A DNA stretch of 64,000 nucleotides. Origin: Halomonas smyrnensis AAD6. Lineage in GTDB: Bacteria > Pseudomonadota > Gammaproteobacteria > Pseudomonadales > Halomonadaceae. Under the pieces are notes generated by a model. That model ran no database searches, was not told where the DNA came from, and worked only from the letters and a program-made list of their open reading frames with translations. Made by a program: the position numbers and the translations under genes. The DNA lies in assembly GCF_000265245.1 (NCBI RefSeq), contig NZ_AJKS02000001.1, positions 1-64,000 on the forward strand, written 5' to 3'. How positions within the stretch are numbered: the first letter of the stretch is position 1; every line of letters starts with the position of its first letter. Positions 46,315 to 55,766 of the stretch are shown here, piece by piece.

Positions 46315-47379
46315 ATGAATGCCCCCGTTTCCCTCGCCGCCACCGCCGAATCCGCCTCCCGCCGCGACGCCCGCGCGCTGCCCACGCCGGCCGAGCTCCA
46401 CCACGCCCTGCCGCTCGAGCCGGCCCTGGCCCGCCGCATCGAGGGTCAGCGCCAGGCCATCCGCGATATCCTGGCCGGGCGCGACGACCGTCTGCTGGTG
46501 GTCATCGGCCCCTGTTCGATCCACGATCCCGAGTCCGCCCTCGAGTACGCTCGCCGCCTGGCCGAGCTGGCGCCGCGGGTCGAGGATCGCCTGCTGCCGG
46601 TGATGCGGGTCTACGTCGAGAAGCCGCGCACCACCGTCGGCTGGAAGGGCCTGGCCTACGACCCGGACCTGGACGGCAGCGGCGACCTGGCCCGCGGCCT
46701 CGAGCTCTCCCGCTCGCTGATGCGCGAGATCGCCGGCCTCGGCCTGCCCGTGGCCACCGAGCTGTTGCAGCCGATGCTGGCGCCCTATCTCGACGACCTG
46801 CTGAGCTGGGTGGCGATCGGCGCCCGCACCACCGAGTCCCAGCTGCATCGCGAGCTGGCCAGCGGCCTGGAGGCGGTGGTCGGCTTCAAGAACGCCACCA
46901 GCGGCGACCTGCAGGTGGCGGTGGATGCCATGCGCGCCGCCGCCCATCCCCACCAGCACTTCGCCATGGGGCCCGACGGTCGCCCCGAGGTGTGCGAGAC
47001 CCCCGGCAATCCGCATACCCATGCGGTGCTGCGCGGCGGCCACGGCGAGCCCAACTTCCGCGCGCCCCAGGTGGCGGCGGCGCGCCGGACCCTGGAGGAC
47101 GCCGGCCAGAACCCGCGGCTGATGGTCGACTGCAGCCATGCCAATGCGCAGAAGGATCATCGCCGCCAGAGCGAGGTGATGCTCGACGTGCTGAATCAGC
47201 GGCTGGCCGGCGACGCCTCGCTGGCGGGGCTGATGCTGGAGAGCCATCTCCACGAGGGCAAGCAGCCGCTGGTGCCGGGCGCGCTGCGCCACGGCGTCTC
47301 GGTCACCGATGCCTGCATCGGCTGGGACACCACCGAGCATCTGCTGACCACGGCCGCGGAGCGCCTGCGCGACGCCTGA
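46315..47379 (+). CDS. 3-Deoxy-7-phosphoheptulonate (DAHP) synthase, type I (AroF/AroG/AroH class)
   Basis: First step of aromatic amino acid synthesis, condensing PEP and erythrose 4-phosphate. The 354-aa protein has LLVVIGPCSIHDPESALEYA (PEP site), VEKPRTTVGWKGL, GARTTESQLHRELASG and the metal ligands in DCSHANAQKDH and ESHLHEGKQ. Which of the three E. coli isozymes it matches cannot be decided from sequence alone; the leaders reading Tyr, Trp and Phe codons suggest broad aromatic control. GGAG precedes ATG 46315; ATG 46309 is an alternative. A strong terminator follows. Confidence 0.95.
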   Translation: MNAPVSLAATAESASRRDARALPTPAELHHALPLEPALARRIEGQRQAIRDILAGRDDRLLVVIGPCSIHDPESALEYARRLAELAPRVEDRLLPVMRVYVEKPRTTVGWKGLAYDPDLDGSGDLARGLELSRSLMREIAGLGLPVATELLQPMLAPYLDDLLSWVAIGARTTESQLHRELASGLEAVVGFKNATSGDLQVAVDAMRAAAHPHQHFAMGPDGRPEVCETPGNPHTHAVLRGGHGEPNFRAPQVAAARRTLEDAGQNPRLMVDCSHANAQKDHRRQSEVMLDVLNQRLAGDASLAGLMLESHLHEGKQPLVPGALRHGVSVTDACIGWDTTEHLLTTAAERLRDA

Positions 47380-47403
47380 GCCCGACGCGACACCCGCGCA
47401 CGC

Positions 47404-47440
47404 AAAAGCGCCTCCCCGGCCGGGCCGGGGAGGCGCTTTG
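47404..47440. terminator. Strong bidirectional terminator between DAHP synthase and ppk1
   Basis: A 17-bp arm AAAGCGCCTCCCCGGCC pairs with GGCCGGGGAGGCGCTTT. It has A and T runs on both sides, so it can act for both convergent genes. Confidence 0.85.
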
Positions 47441-47463
47441 CATTGTCGCCTCGATCGATCGCG

Positions 47464-49668
47464 TCAGGCGTGGGCGGCGTAGGCGTAGAGCAGCGTCTCC
47501 TGGGCGCTGATCGGCGCGGCGTCGCCGGGGGCCTGCTTGATGTAGGTGCCGTCGGGCTGCAGCAGCCAGCTCTGGCAGTTGTCGACCAGGTAGGTCTCCA
47601 GGTCCTTGCGCACCTGGGCCGCCAGCTTCTTGTCGAGCAGCGGGAAGCAGGTCTCGACCCGGTGGAACATGTTGCGGGCCATGAAGTCGGCGCTGGAGCC
47701 CCAGGTCTCGGGCTTGCCGTCGTTGTGGAAGTGGAACACCCGGGTGTGCTCCAGGAAGCGGCCGATGATCGAGCGCACCCGGATGGTCTCGGAGATGCCG
47801 GGCAGGCCGGGGCGCAGGCAGCACATGCCGCGGATGATCAGGTCGCACTCCACGCCGGCCTGGGAGGCCCGGTAGAGGGCCTGGATCAGCTTGGGCTCGG
47901 TCAGCGAGTTGCACTTGATGATCAGGTGGGCGCGCTTGCCCTTGCGGGCGAATTCGGCCTCGCGATCGATCATCGCCACCAGCCGCTCGTGGAGGGTGAA
48001 GGGCGCGTGCAGCAGCTTCTCGATCTGGCGCGCCCGGCCCATGCCCGAGAGCTGCTGGAAGACCTTGTGCACGTCGGCGCACAGCACCGGGTTGGCGGTC
48101 AGCAGGCTGTAGTCGGTGTAGAGCTTGGCGGTCTTGGAGTGGTAGTTGCCGGTGCCCAGGTGGGCATAGTGGCGCAGCTGGCCCTTCTCGCGGCGCACGA
48201 TGTGCATCATCTTGGCGTGGGTCTTGTAGGCCATCACGCCGTAGATGACGATGGCGCCGGCCTCCTGCAGCCGCGAGGCCAGGGCCAGGTTGTCGGCCTC
48301 GTCGAAGCGCGCCCGCAGCTCGATCACCACCGTGACTTCCTTGCCGTTGCCGGCGGCCTCCACCAGGGCATTGACGATGGGAGAGTCGGCGCCAGTGCGG
48401 TAGAGGGTCTGCTTGATGGCCAGCACCTCGGGGTCGCGGGCGGCCTCGCGCAGCATCTCCTCCACCGGGGAGAAGGAGTGGAAGGGGTGGTGCAGCAGGA
48501 TGTCCTGCTCGGCCATGGCCTGCAGCACGCTGTCGCGCTTGCGCAGCGCCTTGGGCAGGCCGGGGGTGAAGGCGCGGTAGCACAGCTCCGGGCGCTCGAC
48601 CTCGCCCAGCACCGACATCATGCGGGTCAGGTTCACCGGGCCGTTGACCCGGTAGAGGTCGGCCCCCTCGAGATTGAACAGCTTGAGCAGGAACTCGGTC
48701 AGCTCTTCCGGGCAGTTGTTGGCGACCTCGAGGCGCACGCCGCTGCCGTAGCGGCGCGAGAGCAGCTCGCCGCGCAGCGCCGAGGCCAGGTCGGAGACGT
48801 CATCGGGGTCCACCGAGAGGTCGGCGTTACGGGTCAGGCGGAACTGGTAGCAGCCGTTCACCTTCATGCCGGGGAACACTTCCTCGGCGTGGGCGTGCAT
48901 CATCGACGACAGGAAGACGTACTCGGTGAAGCCTTCCTCGCAGAGCTCGTCGGGCAGGGCGATCACCCGGGGCAGCGAGCGCGGGGCGGGCAGGATGGCC
49001 AGCCCGCCCTCGCGTCCGAAGGCGTCCTTGCCCTCGAGCTCGACGATGAAGTTGAGGCTCTTGTTGACCAGGCGCGGGAAGGGGTGCGAGGGATCGAGGC
49101 CGATGGGACTGATCACCGGCATGATCTCGCTCTCGAAGTACTCCTTGACCCAGGTGCGCTGGGCCTCGCTCCAGTCGCCGCGGCGGCGGAAGCGCAGGCC
49201 CTGGCCCTCGAGGGCGGGCAGCAGGGTGTCGTTGAGGATGCGGTACTGGCGATCGACCTGCTCGTGGGCGATCTGCGAGATCTCGCTCAGCACCGAGCGC
49301 GGCGAGCGGCCGTCGGCGCCTGAGGAGGCGTCGCCGACCATGATCTGGTTCTTCAGGCCGGCCACGCGGATCTCGAAGAACTCGTCCATGTTCGAGGAGA
49401 AGATCAGCAGGAACATCAGCCGGTTGAGCAGCGGGTGCGCCTCGTCCAGGGCCTGTTCGAGCACCCGCACGTTGAACTGCAGGTGCGAGAGCTCGCGGTT
49501 GAAGTAGAGCCCGGGGTCGGCGAGGTCGGCCTCGGGGTCCGGCAGCGCCTTGGGCTTGATCCCCGTGCGCGTCTGGTTGATGCGCGGGGCGGGCATCTCG
49601 CTCTGGGGCTCGCCTGTCGCGGCGGGCTCGGAGGGGATCGAGGTGTCGGGGCTACGTGAATCGTCCAT
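47464..49668 (-). CDS. ppk1: Polyphosphate kinase 1
   Basis: Makes polyphosphate from ATP at the membrane. The 734-aa protein has YFNRELSHLQFNVRVLEQA at its N domain, FFEIRVAGLKNQ, the catalytic YKTHAKMMH (phospho-His region) and HLGTGNYHSKTAKLYTD, and a PLD-like C-terminus. The ATG at 49668 follows AGGG; an upstream ATG at 49728 (754 aa, behind AGGAC) is also possible, since the first 50 residues are low-complexity. A Pho box lies upstream. ppx lies about 7 kb away in the same orientation. Confidence 0.96.
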   Translation of the reverse strand: MDDSRSPDTSIPSEPAATGEPQSEMPAPRINQTRTGIKPKALPDPEADLADPGLYFNRELSHLQFNVRVLEQALDEAHPLLNRLMFLLIFSSNMDEFFEIRVAGLKNQIMVGDASSGADGRSPRSVLSEISQIAHEQVDRQYRILNDTLLPALEGQGLRFRRRGDWSEAQRTWVKEYFESEIMPVISPIGLDPSHPFPRLVNKSLNFIVELEGKDAFGREGGLAILPAPRSLPRVIALPDELCEEGFTEYVFLSSMMHAHAEEVFPGMKVNGCYQFRLTRNADLSVDPDDVSDLASALRGELLSRRYGSGVRLEVANNCPEELTEFLLKLFNLEGADLYRVNGPVNLTRMMSVLGEVERPELCYRAFTPGLPKALRKRDSVLQAMAEQDILLHHPFHSFSPVEEMLREAARDPEVLAIKQTLYRTGADSPIVNALVEAAGNGKEVTVVIELRARFDEADNLALASRLQEAGAIVIYGVMAYKTHAKMMHIVRREKGQLRHYAHLGTGNYHSKTAKLYTDYSLLTANPVLCADVHKVFQQLSGMGRARQIEKLLHAPFTLHERLVAMIDREAEFARKGKRAHLIIKCNSLTEPKLIQALYRASQAGVECDLIIRGMCCLRPGLPGISETIRVRSIIGRFLEHTRVFHFHNDGKPETWGSSADFMARNMFHRVETCFPLLDKKLAAQVRKDLETYLVDNCQSWLLQPDGTYIKQAPGDAAPISAQETLLYAYAAHA

Positions 49669-49839
49669 GGAAGTACCCTGTCGTCGGCCCGCGGGCGGCC
49701 GCGTCGCTCGCCGGGCGTTATCGTTCATGATGCCGTCCTGCCCGTGGCGCCGGGAGGCGTCATGCATCGCCTGTTGCGGGAGGCGATCAGGGGCAGGCGG
49801 GGCCGGGCTCGGCCGCCGTGGCAAGTCTGGTGCCCATAA

Positions 49840-49857
49840 ATGACAGAATGATGACAG
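49840..49857 (-). promoter_or_regulatory. Pho box upstream of ppk1
   Basis: On the minus strand CTGTCATCATTCTGTCAT: two perfect CTGTCAT half-sites 11 bp apart, matching the PhoB consensus CTGTCAT(A)4-like spacer CTGTCA(T/C). It lies 172 bp before the ppk1 ATG, pointing towards it. PhoB control of ppk is known in other bacteria. The expected -10 about 10 bp further is only a weak CAGACT. Confidence 0.8.
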
Positions 49858-49917
49858 TCCTCCGCCGGGGGCGATGTCCTGAGTATATCAGCACGCTTCG
49901 ACGCCGAAAGACGCGCC

Positions 49918-49946
49918 TTGTCGCGCTTACGGGGACTCTCTAAAGT
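49918..49946 (+). promoter_or_regulatory. Sigma-70 promoter of elbB
   Basis: TTGTCG, 17-bp spacer, TAAAGT. The start would lie about 55 nt before the elbB ATG. Confidence 0.55.
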
Positions 49947-50007
49947 GGTGGCTTCATGTTCATCGGCCCCGTCGACGACCGGCGGGGGGCGCACAAGGAG
50001 ACGCATA

Positions 50008-50667
50008 ATGAGCAAGCAGGTGGCGGTCATTCTGTCGGGATGCGGTGTCCAGGATGGCTCTGAGATCTACGAGACCACCCTGACCCTGTTGCGCCTGGAC
50101 CAGCTGGGCATCGGCTATCGCTGCTTCGCCCCGGACATCGACCAGCATGACGTGGTCGATCACCGCAGCGGCGAGGCGGCCGAGGAGCGCCGCAATGTGC
50201 TGGTCGAGTCGGCGCGCCTGGCGCGCGGCGAGATCTCTCCGCTGGCCGAACTGGAGGCCGACGAGTTCGATGCCGTGATCCTGCCCGGCGGCTTCGGGGC
50301 GGCCAAGAATCTCTCCAACTTCGCCGAGGCCGGCGCCGACATGGTGATCCACGAGGAGCTGGTGGGGGCCATGGCCGAGTTCCACGAGGATCGCAAGCCG
50401 ATCGGCCTGATGTGCATCGCGCCGGTGATGGTGCCGCGCCTGCTGGGGCCGGGCATCGCCGTGACCATCGGTCACGACCCGGGCGTGGCGGGCGCCATCA
50501 GCAGCATGGGGGGGCTGCATCGCAGCTGCGGCGTGGAGGACATCGTGGTCGACTTCGACAACCGCGTGGTCACCACCCCGGCCTACATGCTGGCCACCCG
50601 CCTCGGCGAGGCGGCGACCGGCATCTTCAAGCTGGTGGATCGCATCGACGAGATGATGGATCTGTAA
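50008..50667 (+). CDS. elbB: Isoprenoid biosynthesis glyoxalase ElbB (DJ-1/PfpI fold)
   Basis: A 219-aa DJ-1/PfpI superfamily protein; E. coli ElbB has weak glyoxalase activity and was linked to isoprenoid synthesis. Visible features are VAVILSGCGVQDGSEIYET at the N-terminus, LPGGFGAAKNLSNFA, and the nucleophile region GLMCIAPVMVP with its Cys. AAGGAG precedes the ATG at 50008; an in-frame start at 49918 falls in the promoter. It is followed by a terminator and convergent tatC. Confidence 0.95.
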   Translation: MSKQVAVILSGCGVQDGSEIYETTLTLLRLDQLGIGYRCFAPDIDQHDVVDHRSGEAAEERRNVLVESARLARGEISPLAELEADEFDAVILPGGFGAAKNLSNFAEAGADMVIHEELVGAMAEFHEDRKPIGLMCIAPVMVPRLLGPGIAVTIGHDPGVAGAISSMGGLHRSCGVEDIVVDFDNRVVTTPAYMLATRLGEAATGIFKLVDRIDEMMDL

Positions 50668-50695
50668 GCGCCGGGCCACGAGCGCCGAGCGACGA

Positions 50696-50730
50696 GAAAC
50701 CCCGAGGGCCAGGCCTTCGGGGTTTCTTTT
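50696..50730 (+). terminator. Intrinsic terminator after elbB
   Basis: GAAACCCCGA.. pairs with ..TCGGGGTTTC, followed by TTTT, 29 bp after the stop. The A run on the opposite side may also serve tatC on the minus strand. Confidence 0.85.
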
Positions 50731-50756
50731 GCTCCGGGCGATGTGCGGCTCGCGGC

Positions 50757-51521
50757 TTATTGCTCGTCGGCGGCGTCCCGGTCGCGCCTGCGACGCACCA
50801 GCCGGCCGAACAGCAGGCCGACCTCGTAGAGCAGGTACATCGGCACCGCCAGCAGGCTCTGGGAGACCACGTCCGGCGGGGTCATCAGCATGCCCACCAC
50901 GAAGCAGCCCAGCACCACGTAGGGGCGCTTCTTCGACAGGCTCTCCACCGTGGTCGCCCCGCTCAGGATCAGCAGGAAGGTGGCGATCGGGATCTCGAAG
51001 GCCACGCCGAAGGCGAAGAACAGCTTGAGCACGAAGTTGAGGTACTGGTTGATGTCGGTCATCACCGCCACGTCCTCCGGCCCGGTCTGGGTGAAGAACT
51101 GGAACAGCAGCGGGAAGACCACGTAGTAGGCGAAGGCGGCCCCGGCGTAGAACAGCGCCACGCTGGAGGCCAGCAGCGGCAGCGCCAGCGCCTTCTCGTT
51201 GTCGTACAGCCCCGGGGCGATGAAGGCCCAGGCCTGATGCAGCACGAAGGGCACGGCGATGAACACCGCCACCACCAGGGTCAGCTTGAAGGGCGCCAGG
51301 AACGGCGAGGCCACCTCGGTGGCGATCATCCGCGAGCCTTCCGGCAGCAGCGCCATCAGCGGCTCGGCGACGAAGGCGTAGATGTCGTTGGCGAAGGCGT
51401 AGAGGCCGAGGAAGATCACCAGTATCGCGATCACCGCGCGCAGCAGTCGCGAGCGCAGCTCGACCAGATGCTCGATCAGCGGGGCATGGCCCGGCCCCTG
51501 GGAGTCGTCGGTTTGGCTCAT
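50757..51521 (-). CDS. tatC: Sec-independent protein translocase TatC
   Basis: Core receptor of the twin-arginine translocase, which exports folded proteins. The 254-aa protein has six TM helices and the signal-recognition N-terminus [18 protein letters not shown], with PFLAPFKLT and [10 protein letters not shown]. The C-terminal tail is basic. It overlaps tatB by 4 bp. Confidence 0.97.
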   Translation of the reverse strand: MSQTDDSQGPGHAPLIEHLVELRSRLLRAVIAILVIFLGLYAFANDIYAFVAEPLMALLPEGSRMIATEVASPFLAPFKLTLVVAVFIAVPFVLHQAWAFIAPGLYDNEKALALPLLASSVALFYAGAAFAYYVVFPLLFQFFTQTGPEDVAVMTDINQYLNFVLKLFFAFGVAFEIPIATFLLILSGATTVESLSKKRPYVVLGCFVVGMLMTPPDVVSQSLLAVPMYLLYEVGLLFGRLVRRRRDRDAADEQ

Positions 51522-51922
51522 CGGGAAGAGGCGTCCTCGTGGGCGTCGGCGTCGGAGTCATCGGTCTGACGGCGGGCGCGACCCAGGGCATCGTCGAGGC
51601 GACGCTCGGGCGTGGCCTCGGCGCGTTCTCGGGGGGCGGCGCCGGTGCCGCGCTCGCTGGGCGTCTCCACCGAGCGTTCGACGTCGCGCTTGACCCGGTC
51701 GAGGCCCTCGTCGAGCTTCTTCTGCTGCTCGTTGAGCTTCTGGCGCAGCTCCTCCGCCTCGAGCTGGGCGTTGATCTCGCGCTGCATGCCGGAGACCGTG
51801 CGCTTGATACGGCCGATCCACATCCCGGCGGTGCGGGCGGCCCTGGGCAGACGCTCGGGGCCCAGCACCAGCAGGGCGACCACGCCGATGAACAGGAGTT
51901 CGAGAAAGCCGATGTCGAACAT
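51518..51922 (-). CDS. tatB: Sec-independent protein translocase TatB
   Basis: Partner of TatC in signal peptide binding. The 134-aa protein has one N-terminal TM helix ([26 protein letters not shown]), the Gly-Pro hinge, an amphipathic helix and a long charged coiled-coil tail (about 50-134). It lies 6 bp after tatA. Confidence 0.95.
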   Translation of the reverse strand: MFDIGFLELLFIGVVALLVLGPERLPRAARTAGMWIGRIKRTVSGMQREINAQLEAEELRQKLNEQQKKLDEGLDRVKRDVERSVETPSERGTGAAPRERAEATPERRLDDALGRARRQTDDSDADAHEDASSR

Positions 51923-51928
51923 GGCGGC

Positions 51929-52183
51929 TTACTTGCGCTCTTCCGATTCCTCGGCCTTGCGCTCGGCGTGGACGTCGTAGGTCCGGCCTTCGTCGTCGTG
52001 GCGCACCTGGGCCTGGGGCTTGTCGCCCTCGTCGCTCTTCTCTTCCTCGCCCATGGCCTTCTTGAAGCCCTTGACCGCGCCGCCGAGGTCGCCGCCGACG
52101 TTGCGCAGCTTCTTGGTGCCGAAGATCAGGATGATGATGCCGAGGACGATCAGGAGTTGCCAGATACTGATGCCGCCTAACAT
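51929..52183 (-). CDS. tatA: Sec-independent protein translocase TatA
   Basis: Pore-forming or membrane-thinning subunit. The 84-aa protein has [19 protein letters not shown], the hinge [14 protein letters not shown] and an amphipathic helix, then a charged tail. GAGGT precedes the ATG at 52183; the longer frame to 52348 is an artefact. It follows hisE by 44 bp. Confidence 0.96.
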   Translation of the reverse strand: MLGGISIWQLLIVLGIIILIFGTKKLRNVGGDLGGAVKGFKKAMGEEEKSDEGDKPQAQVRHDDEGRTYDVHAERKAEESEERK

Positions 52184-52227
52184 AGGGTATACCTCAGGTT
52201 GCTGCGCCGGAGATCGGCGTCGTTGTC

Positions 52228-52563
52228 TTATCGGGGCCGCGCGGCCTTTTCGTCGTGGCCGGACAGACCGAAGCGTCGGGACAGCTCGTCGAGGACCTCG
52301 CGATGGCTCAGCCCCATGTGCGACAGCATCACCAGGCTGTGGAACCACAGGTCGGTCGTCTCGGCGACCAGCGCCTGGCGCGCCGCCTCGTCGCCCTGTT
52401 CGGCGTCCTTGGCCGCCAGCAGCGTCTCGGTGGCTTCCTCGCCGACTTTCTCGAGTATCTTGTTCAGGCCCTTGTGATGCAAGCTGGCCACGTAAGAGTC
52501 GTCGGGAGCGGCCTGGCGGCGGCTGGTCAGGACCTCGTCGAGGCGGTCGAGAATATCGCTCAT
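52228..52563 (-). CDS. hisE: Phosphoribosyl-ATP diphosphatase
   Basis: Second step of histidine synthesis, hydrolysing PR-ATP to PR-AMP. The 111-aa MazG-fold protein has [19 protein letters not shown] and [14 protein letters not shown], with the acidic Mg-binding residues. hisE-tatABC is a familiar gene order, but hisI, which often lies just upstream in Pseudomonas, is missing here. Confidence 0.96.
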   Translation of the reverse strand: MSDILDRLDEVLTSRRQAAPDDSYVASLHHKGLNKILEKVGEEATETLLAAKDAEQGDEAARQALVAETTDLWFHSLVMLSHMGLSHREVLDELSRRFGLSGHDEKAARPR

Positions 52564-52591
52564 ATGAGACGTTTCCGTTGCAGTGGGTGAA

Positions 52592-54214
52592 TCAGTTCCA
52601 GGCCAGCAGCGCCGCGCCGATGGCCACCGCCCCCAGCACCGGCCAGGGCTGGCCGTCTGCCCATTGGACCAGCGGCTGCCAGGCGAGTGCCACCGCCACG
52701 ATCACGAGCCCCAGGCGCAGGCGGCGCTGGCGCCTGCCCTGGCCCTCGAGGCGGCGCTGGATGGCACCGATGGCCTCGCTCTGGCGCTGGCGCTGCTGAT
52801 GGCCGTGTTCGGCCCGGGCCAGGGCCTGGTGCGCGAGCACCGGCAGCTCCGGCAGCTGTCGCGAGAGCTCGGGGGCCTGGCGCTTCATGGACTCCCAGAG
52901 CCCGCGGGTGCCGGCGCGCTCCTTCATCCAGTCCTCCAGGTAGGGCTTGGCGGTGGCCCAGAGGTCGAGGTCCGGGTACAGCTGGCGCCCCAGGCCCTCG
53001 ATGTTGAGCAGGGTCTTCTGCAACAGCACCAGCTGCGGCTGGACCTCCATGTTGAAGCGCCGGGCGGTCTGGAACAGGCCCAGCAGCACCTGGCCGAAGG
53101 AGATGTCCTTGAGCGGCTTCTCGAGGATCGGCTCGCACACGGTGCGCACCGCGGCGGCGAACTCGTTGGCCCGGGTGTCCTCGCTGACCCAGCCCGACTC
53201 GATGTGCAGCGCCGCCACCTCGTAGTAGTCCTGATGGAAGAAGGCCAGCAGGTTGCGCGCCAGGTAGTCCTGGTCCTCGCGGGTCAGGCTGCCGACGATG
53301 CCGCAGTCGATGGCGATGTATTGCGGGTTCCAGGGCGTCTCGCGGGACACGAAGATGTTGCCCGGGTGCATGTCGGCGTGGAAGAAGTTGTCGCGGAACA
53401 CCTGGGTGAAGAAGATCTCCACGCCGCGCTCGGCCAGCCGGCGCAGGTCGGTGCCCTGGGCCTCGAGGGCCTCGAGATCGGCCACCGGGATGCCGTGGAT
53501 GCGCTCCTGGACCATCACCCGGCGGCGGGTCAGCGCCCAGTGGATGGTCGGCACGAACAGCAGCGGCGAGCCCTTGAAGTTGCGCTTGAGCTGGGAGGTG
53601 TTGGCGGCTTCCTTGGTCAGGTCGAGCTCGTCGAACAGGGTCGACTCGTAGTCGCGGACGACCTCCACCGGGCGCAGCCGGCGGGCCTCGGGAATGCGCG
53701 CCAGGCCGGCGGCCAGCCGGTACATCAGCGCCATGTCCTGGCGCATCACGCGTTCGATGCCGGGGCGGATGATCTTGACCACCACCTGCTCGCCGTCGGG
53801 CAGCCGGGCGGCGTGGACCTGGGCCACCGAGGCCGAGGCCAGCGGCTCGGACGAGAACTCCGAGAAGGCCTCGTCCAGCGACATGCCAAGCTCTTCCTCG
53901 ACCAGCCCGCGGGCCAGGTGGCCGGGGAAGGGCGGCACCTGATCCTGCAGCCGGCGCAGCTCGTTGCCGATGTCGTCGGGGAACAGGTCGCGGCGGGTCG
54001 ACAGCACCTGGCCGAACTTGACGTAGATCGGCCCCAGGGTCTCCAGCGCCAGGCGCAGCCGCTCGCCGCGCGGACGCTGGCCCACCGGCACCAGCCGCAG
54101 CGGCGACAGCGCCAGCAGGCCGCGCAGCCACCAGGGCAGCCGCTCGTGGGGGATCAGGGTATCTAGGCGATAGCGGGTGACCACCCAGGCGATGCGCGCG
54201 AGCCGCCGGATCAT
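52592..54214 (-). CDS. ubiB: Ubiquinone biosynthesis kinase-like protein UbiB
   Basis: Atypical (ADCK/ABC1) kinase-like ATPase needed for coenzyme Q synthesis. The 540-aa protein has the KxGQ motif in [15 protein letters not shown] (about 72-86), ASASVAQVH (the Ala-rich loop), HADMHPGN and DCGIVGSL. Two C-terminal TM helices (about 500-540) anchor it. The ATG at 54214 overlaps the ubiJ stop by 4 bp and follows GGGAGA. Confidence 0.96.
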   Translation of the reverse strand: MIRRLARIAWVVTRYRLDTLIPHERLPWWLRGLLALSPLRLVPVGQRPRGERLRLALETLGPIYVKFGQVLSTRRDLFPDDIGNELRRLQDQVPPFPGHLARGLVEEELGMSLDEAFSEFSSEPLASASVAQVHAARLPDGEQVVVKIIRPGIERVMRQDMALMYRLAAGLARIPEARRLRPVEVVRDYESTLFDELDLTKEAANTSQLKRNFKGSPLLFVPTIHWALTRRRVMVQERIHGIPVADLEALEAQGTDLRRLAERGVEIFFTQVFRDNFFHADMHPGNIFVSRETPWNPQYIAIDCGIVGSLTREDQDYLARNLLAFFHQDYYEVAALHIESGWVSEDTRANEFAAAVRTVCEPILEKPLKDISFGQVLLGLFQTARRFNMEVQPQLVLLQKTLLNIEGLGRQLYPDLDLWATAKPYLEDWMKERAGTRGLWESMKRQAPELSRQLPELPVLAHQALARAEHGHQQRQRQSEAIGAIQRRLEGQGRRQRRLRLGLVIVAVALAWQPLVQWADGQPWPVLGAVAIGAALLAWN

Positions 54215-54852
54215 GCGCCGTCTCCCGCCGAGATGAGGCGGCGGCGCAGGCGCTCCAGGCGCGCCTCGAGGCGGTCGGTGGCGACTTCCAGCTCGGTGAG
54301 GTGATCGCGCAGCCCCTCGAACTGATGGCGGCCGGGCAGCAGGCGGGCCTCCTCGAAGACGTACTCGGAGACGTCGGCGCACAGCTCCTGGCGAGTGCGC
54401 AGGCCCCAGCGGCCGAGGCTGCGCATGCCCTCGGCCAGGCTGTGGGCCGGCACGTCGCCGAGCCAGTGGGCCAGCTCGCCTTCCCAGTCCAGGTCGAGGT
54501 CGAGCAGCAGGTCGCGGGTCGCCTCGAGCAGGGGGATATGCCCGCGTACCGCGAGCTTGCCCTGGAACATCAGCCGCTCCACCGAGGCGCCGCCGAGCAG
54601 CTCGCCCAGGGTCTCGGGGTCGAGTTCGACGACGGCGTCGAAGGCGTGCTCGGGCTCGTCGTCCGGGCGCATCAGGTCCACGCCCTGGGCGTGGTAGGCC
54701 ATGGCCACGGCCAGCGGCGAGCCCTCGAGGCGCACCAGCAGGCGCTGGCCGGCGAGGCGGGAGAGCCGCGCGGGCGCGGCGGGGTCGCGGGCCAGCAGGG
54801 CGTTGAGGCTGCGTTCGAGGCCGCCCAGCAGCAGGGTCGGTGTCAGCGCCAT
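54211..54852 (-). CDS. ubiJ: Ubiquinone biosynthesis accessory factor UbiJ (SCP2 domain)
   Basis: Lipid-binding accessory protein of the soluble Ubi complex. The 213-aa protein has an N-terminal SCP2-like domain (about 15-115) and a C-terminal coiled coil ([17 protein letters not shown]). It is acidic and lies between ubiE and ubiB, as in E. coli. It starts 7 bp after ubiE. Confidence 0.92.
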   Translation of the reverse strand: MALTPTLLLGGLERSLNALLARDPAAPARLSRLAGQRLLVRLEGSPLAVAMAYHAQGVDLMRPDDEPEHAFDAVVELDPETLGELLGGASVERLMFQGKLAVRGHIPLLEATRDLLLDLDLDWEGELAHWLGDVPAHSLAEGMRSLGRWGLRTRQELCADVSEYVFEEARLLPGRHQFEGLRDHLTELEVATDRLEARLERLRRRLISAGDGA

Positions 54853-54859
54853 CTCGTCC

Positions 54860-55615
54860 TCACAGCTTGATGCCGCGGTGCAGGGCGACGATGCCGCCGG
54901 TGAGATTGGTGTACTCGACCCGCTCCAGGCCGGCGGCCTCCATCATGCCCTTCAGGGTCTCCTGATCGGGGTGCATGCGGATCGACTCGGCGAGGTAGCG
55001 GTAGCTCTCGGCATCGCCGGCCACCAGCTCGCCCATGCGCGGCAGCAGGCGGAAGGAATACTGGTCGTAGGCCTGGCTCAGCAGCGCGTTGTCGGGCTTG
55101 GAGAACTCCAGCACCAGCAGTCGGCCGCCGGGCTTGAGCACCCGCGCCATGGAGCGCAGCGCGGCGTCCTTGTCGGTGACGTTGCGCAGGCCGAAGGCGA
55201 TGGTGATGCAGTCGAAGGTGTTGTCCGGGAAGGGCAGGGTCTCGGCGTTGGCCTGGACGTACTCGACGTTGCCGCCGACGCCCCGATCGAGCAGCTTGTC
55301 GCGGCCGACCCGCAGCATCGATTCGTTGATGTCGGCCAGCACCACGCGCCCCCGGGGACCGACCAGTCGCGAGAACTTCAGCGTCAGGTCGCCGGTGCCG
55401 CCGGCGATGTCGAGCACGCTGTGACCCGGGCGGACGCCGGCGCGTTCGATGGTCAGGCGCTTCCACACCCGGTGGATGCCGAACGACATCAGGTCGTTCA
55501 TCACGTCGTAGCGGGCGGCCACCGAGTGGAAGACGTCGGCCACGCGGGAGGCCTTCTCGTCGACCGGAACTTCCTGGTAACCGAAGTGTGTGGTGCGCTT
55601 GTCGCTGGGGGTCAT
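54860..55615 (-). CDS. ubiE: Ubiquinone/menaquinone C-methyltransferase
   Basis: SAM-dependent methyltransferase of ubiquinone (and menaquinone) synthesis. The 251-aa protein has the UbiE signature [20 protein letters not shown] motif [15 protein letters not shown] and [13 protein letters not shown]. First gene of the ubiE-ubiJ-ubiB operon, with its own promoter. Confidence 0.97.
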   Translation of the reverse strand: MTPSDKRTTHFGYQEVPVDEKASRVADVFHSVAARYDVMNDLMSFGIHRVWKRLTIERAGVRPGHSVLDIAGGTGDLTLKFSRLVGPRGRVVLADINESMLRVGRDKLLDRGVGGNVEYVQANAETLPFPDNTFDCITIAFGLRNVTDKDAALRSMARVLKPGGRLLVLEFSKPDNALLSQAYDQYSFRLLPRMGELVAGDAESYRYLAESIRMHPDQETLKGMMEAAGLERVEYTNLTGGIVALHRGIKL

Positions 55616-55681
55616 GCGAGGGAGGCTCCCGGGTCAGCTGCACAATGGGGGCGAGGCCGACGGCCCCGCGTGTTGGGCCGC

Positions 55682-55711
55682 ATTGTAGCGCCCCCCGGGG
55701 GGCCTTGTCTT
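55682..55711 (-). promoter_or_regulatory. Candidate sigma-70 promoter of ubiE
   Basis: On the minus strand AAGACA, 18 bp, TACAAT, about 67 nt before the ubiE start. The spacer holds the GCCCCCCGGGGGGC palindrome. Confidence 0.45.
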
Positions 55712-55766
55712 GACGGTGGAGGCGGTTGCTCTGGCCCCTGTAACCGGGAAGTTGCATGGGGCTGAT

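Larger units (their letters stand above)
49669..50007. other. 339-bp ppk1-elbB divergent gap
   Basis: Holds the Pho box (49840-49857) for ppk1 and a sigma-70 promoter (49918-49946) for elbB, with a CTGAGTATATCAG partial palindrome at about 49879-49891 between them. No further gene is visible. The alternative ppk1 start at 49728 falls in it. Confidence 0.6.

Noticed and set aside
55691..55704. The GCCCCCCGGGGGGC palindrome as a terminator or operator
   Set aside because: A self-complementary 14-mer with no loop in the spacer of the ubiE promoter; it cannot form a normal hairpin and no regulator is recognised.
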